From assembly GCA_023397905.1 (NCBI GenBank), contig JAEWSZ010000032.1, positions 1-13,320 on the forward strand: a stretch of 13,320 bases of DNA, written 5' to 3'. A model generated the notes under the pieces. The model was given only the letters and a program-made list of their open reading frames with translations. It was not told the origin of the DNA and ran no database searches. Within the stretch, counting starts at the first letter, position 1. Each line of letters opens with the position of its first letter. This DNA is from Bacillota bacterium (GTDB lineage: Bacteria > Bacillota > Clostridia > Acetivibrionales > DSM-1351). The position numbers and the translations under genes were made by a program. Of the stretch, positions 1 to 5,646 are shown piece after piece.

Positions 1-1760
1 GGATTACATGGGGGTATGAGCTCTCTGCTGCTGAAATCCCTGTCCATCAGCATGCGGAGCTGCCGTACCAGCATATCGTATTCCCCGTTGGTGTAGGCCT
101 CTCTCAGCTTATAGCGCTGTACCTTTCCGCTTGTGGTCTTGGGTATGCTCTTGACCGGAATGACCTGGGAAACCTCTATGCCCAGCTTTTCGCTGACAGC
201 TCTTTTTAAATTTACCGCCGTGGCCACAAAATTTTCAGGCTTTTGTTTAAACAGTACGAAAAGGACCAGCTCATCATACCCGAGCTTTTCGTTAAAAACT
301 CCCGCAGAGGCGATCTTGCCCAGCTCTGCGCCATCAACACTCTCGGCTATACGCTCTATGTCATGGGAGTAATAGTTCTGGCCCGAAACGAATATGACAT
401 CCTTTGCGCGTCCCGTGATGACAAGGCGCCCGTTCCTCATAAAGCCCAGATCTCCCGTATTAAGCCAGCCGTCGGTTGAAATGGCCTGTACGGTGGCAGC
501 CCTGTTATTATAATAACCTGATGTAACATTGCCTCCCCGTATCCGGATATAGCCTATCCGGTCTTCTCCCAGGTCCTTGTTTTCATCATCGCATATGCAT
601 ACAAAACAATTGTAAATGGGATAACCCACGTCGATAAATGTAACGGAATTTTTATCTTCCTTGAAGGTATCCTTTACTTTTTCGCCCAGTCTCAAATGAT
701 TGCGGTTTAAAATATGAAAGGTAAATTCCTCTCCCGGAACCGGGAAAGTCACGGCAATAGTCCCCTCCGCAAGGCCGTATACCGGATGCATGGCATTCCT
801 TTTAAGCCCGTATACGGCCATTTTATCCAGAAATTCATTGCACAGCTCCATGGATATTGGCTCCGCTCCGTTATATATGAGCCTTACCCTTGACAGCTCC
901 CAATCCCTTTTATCCTCTGGATTATAGAATTTCAGAAAGTGCTTGTACCCGAAATTGGGTGAATACAGCAGTGTTACCTTATGCTGGCTCGCTTTCTGCA
1001 TCCACAAGGAAGGCTGCCTCACAAAAAGCTGAGTCTGGATATTATATTGATTGATATCCGCTATCATATCCTTGATATGTGTTCCGATAAGTCCCATATC
1101 GTGGGTGAGCGGCATCCAGTTCAGGCTCACATCTTCTTGACTGATGCGGGCCCATTTTATTACGGAGTTTAAGTTTGTAAAAACATTGCTGTGAGTTATT
1201 ATGACTCCCTTGGGTTCTCCGGTGGAGCCTGAGGAAAACTGTATAAACGCCATATCTTCAGGCTGCGGGTAATAAATATTAACATATTTCTCTATTTCCT
1301 CAGTTCTGCCGCCGGAAATCTCTTCGGCGTAGACCACTCTTTTTAAAATCAGCTCCATCTGCCCGTTCAGATTATTTTTACCCGCAAATTGTTCCAGCTT
1401 TGCTATAAAATCCGAGGAAGCGATAATTTGGGGATTATTCAGCACATTCCATATTTTGAAGAGTTTCAGCCTGTGTTCGTCATTTGTCCCGGTGGTGACC
1501 GGCACCGGTATCATCCCGCCCAGTATGCACGCCCAGAAAGAATATACAAACCTCTGATTGTCTTCGATCTGAAATATTACCTCATCCCCCTGCTTATAGC
1601 CTGACTTCTGCAAATGGTGCAAAAATTCCAGAGCCCTGTAATACAGTTCCTTATACGAAACGTATATTTCCTCGTCGCTTCCCAGAATGAAATTTATACC
1701 CTTCTCTTCTTCACTCTTTCTGGAGATTACAAGTTCCGTCAATGTTTTGCAATCGCACAT
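1..1760 (-). CDS. Fatty acyl-AMP ligase (AMP-binding) domain, start of a larger NRPS/PKS-type protein; 3' end outside window
   Basis: I translated this frame by hand from ATG at 1760; it stays open for 586 residues to the window edge, so the C-terminus is missing. The upstream AGAGAGGTG ribosome binding site supports the start. Visible motifs are the adenylate-forming core FSSGSTGEPKG (about 175-185), WMPLTHDMGLIG (215-226, a hallmark of fatty acyl-AMP ligases), NTGDLGF, GRAKDVIFVSGQNYYSHDIE and the C-terminal catalytic lysine in TTSGKVQR (K546). The family activates a fatty acid as acyl-adenylate and passes it to a carrier protein; the GQNYYSHDIE region resembles acyl ligase domains that prime lipopeptide synthases such as MycA. 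After the catalytic lysine, about 40 more residues run into ELIPPCN, which resembles the linker before a carrier domain, so I infer that a carrier or NRPS/PKS module follows. It starts 30 bp after the glycosyltransferase stop and is probably the last visible operon gene. Fatty acid specificity cannot be read from sequence. Confidence 0.9.
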   Translation of the reverse strand, partial: MCDCKTLTELVISRKSEEEKGINFILGSDEEIYVSYKELYYRALEFLHHLQKSGYKQGDEVIFQIEDNQRFVYSFWACILGGMIPVPVTTGTNDEHRLKLFKIWNVLNNPQIIASSDFIAKLEQFAGKNNLNGQMELILKRVVYAEEISGGRTEEIEKYVNIYYPQPEDMAFIQFSSGSTGEPKGVIITHSNVFTNLNSVIKWARISQEDVSLNWMPLTHDMGLIGTHIKDMIADINQYNIQTQLFVRQPSLWMQKASQHKVTLLYSPNFGYKHFLKFYNPEDKRDWELSRVRLIYNGAEPISMELCNEFLDKMAVYGLKRNAMHPVYGLAEGTIAVTFPVPGEEFTFHILNRNHLRLGEKVKDTFKEDKNSVTFIDVGYPIYNCFVCICDDENKDLGEDRIGYIRIRGGNVTSGYYNNRAATVQAISTDGWLNTGDLGFMRNGRLVITGRAKDVIFVSGQNYYSHDIERIAESVDGAELGKIASAGVFNEKLGYDELVLFVLFKQKPENFVATAVNLKRAVSEKLGIEVSQVIPVKSIPKTTSGKVQRYKLREAYTNGEYDMLVRQLRMLMDRDFSSRELIPPCN

Positions 1761-1790
1761 ATTTTTACACCTCTCTCTAAAGTCCGTTTT

Positions 1791-2957
1791 TCACAGCGCT
1801 TCCTTCAAATGGCGGGAGTATAAGTCCGTATAATAGTTCTCATAGCTTTCCACCATGTTCCTGATATCCAGCTTCACCGCAAAATCTCTGCTGTTGCCGC
1901 TCATAGTCCTGCGTAGGTTCCGGTCCTTTACCAGCCTTATTATGGCCTCCGCCATTTTCGAAGGCTTTGCGTCCCCTACAAGAAAACCGTTTATACCGTC
2001 CTTGACAAGCTCCGGTGCAGAGCCCGAATTCATGGCTACCACAGGCAGCCCGCAGGCCATGGCTTCCACGGTGGACAGTCCGAAGGCCTCTTTTTTGGAG
2101 GTCATGGCATATATGTCACTCATTGCCAGCAATTCCTGTATATCGCCCCTTCTCCCTGTAAACTCAACCTTATCGGCTATTCCGCAGACCTCCGCTATTT
2201 CCTCAATATACTTTTGCAGATGTCCCTCTCCCACCAGTACGAGCCTTACATTGTCGCATTCCCTGCATACCTTTTCGAAAGCCCGCATAAGCAAGGCATG
2301 CCTTTTTTCCTCACTGAACCTGCTGACATTTATGATTGTAACGCACCCGCTGTTCCGCTCCAGGGAGGCAGGTGTGAACCTCTGTGTATTTATTCCGTTT
2401 CTGATCACCTTTATTTCTTTTATATCCAATGCCTCTTTTAATGAGTTTGAGGAAAATTCCGATATGGATACGGGCAGGAATTTGTGCTTTTCCAGTGCAT
2501 AGCGCCCTACGGCCCCTAAATTCCTGGTTTCAACATTTCCGTCCGCGTGGACCGTGTGCACCCGTATAATATTCCGGTTGAAAACCGCCGGCAGGAAGGC
2601 CGGTATCAAGCCAAGGAAATGAGTGTGCACTATATCCGGTTTAAATTCCCTGCAAACCCTGCTGACAGCAATTATGCTCTTCCTTTCGGTAAGCAAAATA
2701 CGCCAGCTTTTTGTGTACTCGTCAATTGCCAGTTTCTTGGTGGTAACATAAGGGCTTATTGGCCTGTCCAGATGGAAAATCCGTATATTTGCATTATCCA
2801 GCTCCTGCTTTAACGCCGACTGGTCGTAAACACCCACTATGACCAAACCTATCTCAAATCTTTTTTTGTCAAGTCCCGATACAAGATCCACGATGAACCT
2901 TTCGATGCCATAACCTATAAACCACGGTATTACATGCAAAACCCTCAATTTTCTCAT
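1791..2957 (-). CDS. Family 4 glycosyltransferase (GT-B fold)
   Basis: This is a 388-residue retaining glycosyltransferase, probably cytosolic, using a nucleotide sugar. The N-terminal Rossmann half opens with RVLHVIPWFIGYGIER; the C-terminal donor half has NVSRFSEEKRH (about 210-220), LVGEG, EFTGRRGDI and the EX7E motif E290-AFGLSTV-E298 followed by AMACGLPVVA, diagnostic of GT4. I chose ATG 2957 because AGGGG lies seven bases upstream and the protein then begins MRKLRVLHVI, as in the family. ATG 2963 would place the AGGGG almost against the start, and an in-frame GTG at 3053 would add a 32-residue tail overlapping the upstream gene. The neighbouring PIG-L deacetylase makes a GlcNAc-type sugar the best guess, by analogy with MshA/MshB and BshA/BshB. 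The acceptor is unknown, presumably the cluster product or an intermediate. Confidence 0.9.
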   Translation of the reverse strand: MRKLRVLHVIPWFIGYGIERFIVDLVSGLDKKRFEIGLVIVGVYDQSALKQELDNANIRIFHLDRPISPYVTTKKLAIDEYTKSWRILLTERKSIIAVSRVCREFKPDIVHTHFLGLIPAFLPAVFNRNIIRVHTVHADGNVETRNLGAVGRYALEKHKFLPVSISEFSSNSLKEALDIKEIKVIRNGINTQRFTPASLERNSGCVTIINVSRFSEEKRHALLMRAFEKVCRECDNVRLVLVGEGHLQKYIEEIAEVCGIADKVEFTGRRGDIQELLAMSDIYAMTSKKEAFGLSTVEAMACGLPVVAMNSGSAPELVKDGINGFLVGDAKPSKMAEAIIRLVKDRNLRRTMSGNSRDFAVKLDIRNMVESYENYYTDLYSRHLKEAL

Positions 2958-2982
2958 ATCCATACCCCTGTCAAAATATATA

Positions 2983-3012
2983 TTTATAGTTTCAAAAAGC
3001 ATTAAAATCCAA
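2983..3012 (-). promoter_or_regulatory. Possible weak internal promoter before the glycosyltransferase
   Basis: In the 71-bp gap between the deacetylase stop and the glycosyltransferase start, the minus strand reads TTGGAT (3007-3012), an 18-bp spacer, then TATAAA (2983-2988). This is the largest gap between the thioesterase and the acyl ligase, and it is AT-rich. AT-rich DNA yields such matches by chance, so this is only a candidate secondary start for the last genes of the operon. Confidence 0.22.
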
Positions 3013-3028
3013 ACCGGAGTTTCCTTTA

Positions 3029-4075
3029 CTATGCAAAACCTGTTACTTCCCACATCCTTTCAGCCAGTTCCGCCTCTTCAGGAATATCATGCTTCTGAAT
3101 TTTTCCTTCGATTGCGGTGGCGGAGCCCAATCTGCGCATGGTTTCATTTATTGCATAAAAGCTGTTTAAATCCAGCATTTCCGATTGGGATTTATAAAAA
3201 TTTATCAGCCTTGCCTTATGCCTGGCAAAATCCGTTATATCAGTATAGACAGGCTTCAGCTTCAGTCCGGTGCTTAGCTCTCCCAACCGTCCCCAGTATA
3301 TGTCCCTTTTTCCGTCGCAATAGGGGTAATCCTCATACAAATATACCTTCAAATTTTCCTTTAGCTTTTTATCGTATTCTGCAATTGCCCCGATTGCCGC
3401 CTCATGTACTATCCGGTGGTCCACATGCCAGCCTATTGCCGAAGGTATGAGCAGCGCCTCCGGCCGGTATTTTTCCAGGACACCCCGGCAGTCCTCCTCT
3501 ATGGCGGAAAATATTCTGTGATCCCTTTTTAAGAAACCGTCTTTATAAAAAATGAATTTCCCACGTTTGTAGGCGTCTTCATATTTTCCCTCCAAAAAAT
3601 CCACCTTGCCTTCCAGATATGCGGCGGCAGCTATATCCTCCTCCATGCGCAGGCCGGAATACCGCTCATCGTCCAATGGGATCCTGTCCTTGAAGGAAAA
3701 CCCTTCCCCTGAATATTTGCAGAAAAAATTAACTATGCTTATTTGCGCATTTTGCTCAAAGCGCATTTTTGCCAGTACAGCCCCGCAGGACAGGGCAAAG
3801 TCGTCGCAGTGGGGCTGCAACACCACAACCCGCTTGCCTTCGGTTTCATTCCTGCCGGAAAGTCCGCTTTTTTCCACGATTATTCCTTCGTTCACCATCC
3901 GGTTAAACAGTGCCCCGTCTATTAAATGCCTGAACCTGCCGGCGGAAATCCCTCCATTTTTCAGGATTTCATCCTCCAGCCCGTCCGGCACACTTATTCC
4001 GGTGTCCAGCTCATCCAGGAAAAATATCCTTCCGTCTTTAATGCTGTAGTGTTTAAGCCATATCATCCTATCCAT
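3029..4075 (-). CDS. PIG-L (LmbE-like) family deacetylase with extra N-terminal domain
   Basis: The protein has 348 residues. The zinc deacetylase core begins near residue 80 with VVVLQPHCDDFALSCG, a PHxDD-subfamily version of the AHPDDE motif (H89, D91, D92), and continues to GWHVDHRIVHEA (H217, D219, H220), the second metal/catalytic motif. By analogy with MshB, H89, D92 and H220 should bind zinc and D91 act as base. The family removes N-acetyl groups from GlcNAc-type sugars (MshB, BshB, PIG-L, teicoplanin deacetylase), which fits the next gene, a GT4 glycosyltransferase. Residues 1-75 are not part of a usual PIG-L fold: they alternate short beta-like and helical stretches, like a small winged-helix or PqqD-like domain. 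ATG 4075 is chosen because GGAG lies ten bases upstream; it overlaps the ACP gene by 8 bp, suggesting translational coupling. ATG 4066 is an alternative. Confidence 0.88.
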   Translation of the reverse strand: MDRMIWLKHYSIKDGRIFFLDELDTGISVPDGLEDEILKNGGISAGRFRHLIDGALFNRMVNEGIIVEKSGLSGRNETEGKRVVVLQPHCDDFALSCGAVLAKMRFEQNAQISIVNFFCKYSGEGFSFKDRIPLDDERYSGLRMEEDIAAAAYLEGKVDFLEGKYEDAYKRGKFIFYKDGFLKRDHRIFSAIEEDCRGVLEKYRPEALLIPSAIGWHVDHRIVHEAAIGAIAEYDKKLKENLKVYLYEDYPYCDGKRDIYWGRLGELSTGLKLKPVYTDITDFARHKARLINFYKSQSEMLDLNSFYAINETMRRLGSATAIEGKIQKHDIPEEAELAERMWEVTGFA

Positions 4076-4319
4076 CTGTCTTTTTCTCCAGATAGGCAAC
4101 TATATCTTCCACAGTTTTAAATTTGGAAGCATCCAGGTCCTCGTCCTCAAATTCCACATCGAATTCAGCTTCCAGAGCCACCGCTATTTTTATGAAGGTT
4201 ATCGAGTTAATGCCCAGGTTTATCAGCTGATCGCCAACAGAAATATCCTTTCCCTCCAGAATTTCACTCAGCTGCTTATTCAGCACCTGCTTTACGCGTT
4301 CATAAATTTCATTGTTCAT
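4068..4319 (-). CDS. Free-standing acyl carrier protein
   Basis: This 83-residue acidic protein has the size and helical pattern of a discrete acyl or peptidyl carrier protein. The attachment site for 4'-phosphopantetheine is Ser39 in LGINSITFIKI, where a typical ACP has D-S-L; here Asn precedes Ser, as occurs in some specialised carriers. The C-terminal part (VEFEDEDLDASKFKTVEDIVAYLEK) matches helices III and IV. The start has a clear CGGAGG ribosome binding site five bases upstream, 12 bp after the hydrolase stop. It does not sit beside fatty acid synthesis genes, so it probably acts in trans in this pathway, accepting an acyl, aminoacyl or sugar-acid building block. The acyl-AMP ligase is the nearest visible candidate loader. 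No phosphopantetheinyl transferase gene is visible. Confidence 0.93.
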   Translation of the reverse strand: MNNEIYERVKQVLNKQLSEILEGKDISVGDQLINLGINSITFIKIAVALEAEFDVEFEDEDLDASKFKTVEDIVAYLEKKTDG

Positions 4320-4331
4320 AGAAACCTCCGC

Positions 4332-5630
4332 TTAAAATACTTTAATTTTTTCAAAAACAGGAGCATCCGGATTTCTCTGCGAGGTCTTTGGCCGGAAAAA
4401 CACTTCGAGAGAAAGGCTTTCAGGTTCAAACAGTATCATTTGAAGCGTCTCCCTGTTGTAAAGATCCCCGCTTTCCGTAAATGTGCCTGTAGAGCCGTTA
4501 TTATATGCTATAACATTTTTCACATCGTCAAGCGTTGCGGTGGGACCCGCCGCCAGCAGCTGCTTTTTCATATTGGCCCATCTTTTGGTATTGGGCTTTG
4601 TATCCGTGTGGTTATCGTAATTACCATATAGGATAAAGGAATTTACACTTCCCACGGCATCGCTTATCCCCCAGGTTATCCCCCTGTTGAGCTTCGAGTC
4701 AGCCGTTCTCACAGCGCGCTGAACCCTCTTGCCGTCGGCTCCGAAACCGCTGAAGTTGTTTTCGAGGACAATGCTGGTTTCAGGGTCGGACAAAGCGATT
4801 ATGTGGTTATTTGCATAATATTTTTTTGAATCCTTCATGTAATCGGCTATTTCGTCGATGGTTCCGCAGGTTTCAAGCGCCGTACGCATATCCATTGGGA
4901 AGGATCTCTTTCCCTGGGAATCATAGGGTTCGCCTGTGGGGGACAGTAAAATGGCGGCATAAGCCTTGCTGTCGTTAAAGCCGGTAAGTACTCCCATATA
5001 TCCCAGATAGCCTATGGAACACACTTTCCGTGATGGGTATACAAAGGTGACGACAGCCTGTATCCTGGGTATCTGATTCTTTTCCCCGCCGTACCAGTCC
5101 AGGTTCCGTCCGGATATGGTGCTGTGGGTGGCCGACCGCTCACCGTATACCGAGACAAAGCTGCACTGTGTCCCCTGTCCTATATCAGGAATCAGATTGA
5201 AAAGATACAGCTCCTCTTTTGAAATCTTGTTGTCGTTTCTCAGGCTTTCACCCGTTTTGGACAGTACTTCGGCCATTCCCTCTATTTCATCGGAATAATC
5301 TTTATTCAACTGGGTTTTCAGTCCGTCCTTGTTGTACATGCCATAGCGGTATTCCATTTTGTTATTGATCTCCGAAATATATGAGTCCACTATTTCTTCG
5401 TAATCGGGAACCACCTGCAGGATACCCCTGGCGTAAGCCTCTCCCATTTCACGGTGGGTAAGCCCGCTGGTATAATCCAGAGTAACCTTGAAATAATCGC
5501 CTTCATTGCTTATGGTGACGCCCTTTTCATGATAGCTGGCTTTGCCCTGGACAATGATTATTTCGTTTCCGCAGCCGTACAAAAAAAGCTGCAGCATTAT
5601 CAGGCATATTGCAAGAAACCTTTTATACAC
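4332..5630 (-). CDS. Lipoprotein Cys Ntn-hydrolase (C45 / choloylglycine hydrolase / NAAA-like acylase)
   Basis: Counted from GTG 5630, the protein has 432 residues. A lipoprotein signal peptide (MYKRFLAICLIMLQLFLYGC) ends in the lipobox LYGC with lipidated Cys20, so it should sit on the outer face of the membrane. The predicted catalytic cysteine is Cys156 in GTQCSFVSV, followed by SGRNLDW (174-179), GYMGVLTGFND and NNHIIALSDPETSIVLEN. This layout (Cys nucleophile, GRNLDW, GxxxGxN, then a beta pair ending in Glu) is typical of autoprocessed amide hydrolases and acyltransferases such as isopenicillin N acyltransferase, acid ceramidase/NAAA and bile salt hydrolases. THREMGEAYARGIL near the N-terminus resembles the C45 pro-segment. 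Cleavage before Cys156 would free a roughly 277-residue catalytic chain. It lies between a peptide exporter and an ACP, so removal or exchange of an acyl group on the exported product is the inferred role. Substrate unknown. Confidence 0.82.
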   Translation of the reverse strand: MYKRFLAICLIMLQLFLYGCGNEIIIVQGKASYHEKGVTISNEGDYFKVTLDYTSGLTHREMGEAYARGILQVVPDYEEIVDSYISEINNKMEYRYGMYNKDGLKTQLNKDYSDEIEGMAEVLSKTGESLRNDNKISKEELYLFNLIPDIGQGTQCSFVSVYGERSATHSTISGRNLDWYGGEKNQIPRIQAVVTFVYPSRKVCSIGYLGYMGVLTGFNDSKAYAAILLSPTGEPYDSQGKRSFPMDMRTALETCGTIDEIADYMKDSKKYYANNHIIALSDPETSIVLENNFSGFGADGKRVQRAVRTADSKLNRGITWGISDAVGSVNSFILYGNYDNHTDTKPNTKRWANMKKQLLAAGPTATLDDVKNVIAYNNGSTGTFTESGDLYNRETLQMILFEPESLSLEVFFRPKTSQRNPDAPVFEKIKVF

Positions 5631-5637
5631 AATAAAT

Positions 5638-5645
5638 CTCCCCTT
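5638..5645 (-). promoter_or_regulatory. Ribosome binding site that fixes the lipoprotein start at GTG 5630
   Basis: AAGGGGAG on the minus strand lies seven bases before GTG 5630. The longer reading from TTG 5660 would begin inside the transporter gene, has no comparable site, and would put ten charged or polar residues ahead of an already complete lipoprotein signal peptide. Confidence 0.75.
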
Positions 5646-5646
5646 T

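Noticed and set aside
1855..2502. A 215-residue open frame on the plus strand
   Set aside because: It lies antisense inside the well-supported glycosyltransferase, has no recognisable domain and no strong ribosome binding site. It is a shadow of the coding frame on the other strand. The same holds for other plus-strand frames below position 9500.
2958..3053. Start of the glycosyltransferase at GTG 3053
   Set aside because: It would add 32 residues unlike the family N-terminus, overlap the deacetylase gene and lack a suitable ribosome binding site; ATG 2957 has one at good spacing.
3029..4075. Bacillithiol biosynthesis (bshA/bshB)
   Set aside because: The GT4 and PIG-L pair would fit, but the deacetylase has an extra domain and a divergent PHCDD motif, there is no bshC, and the genes sit between carrier protein and acyl ligase genes.
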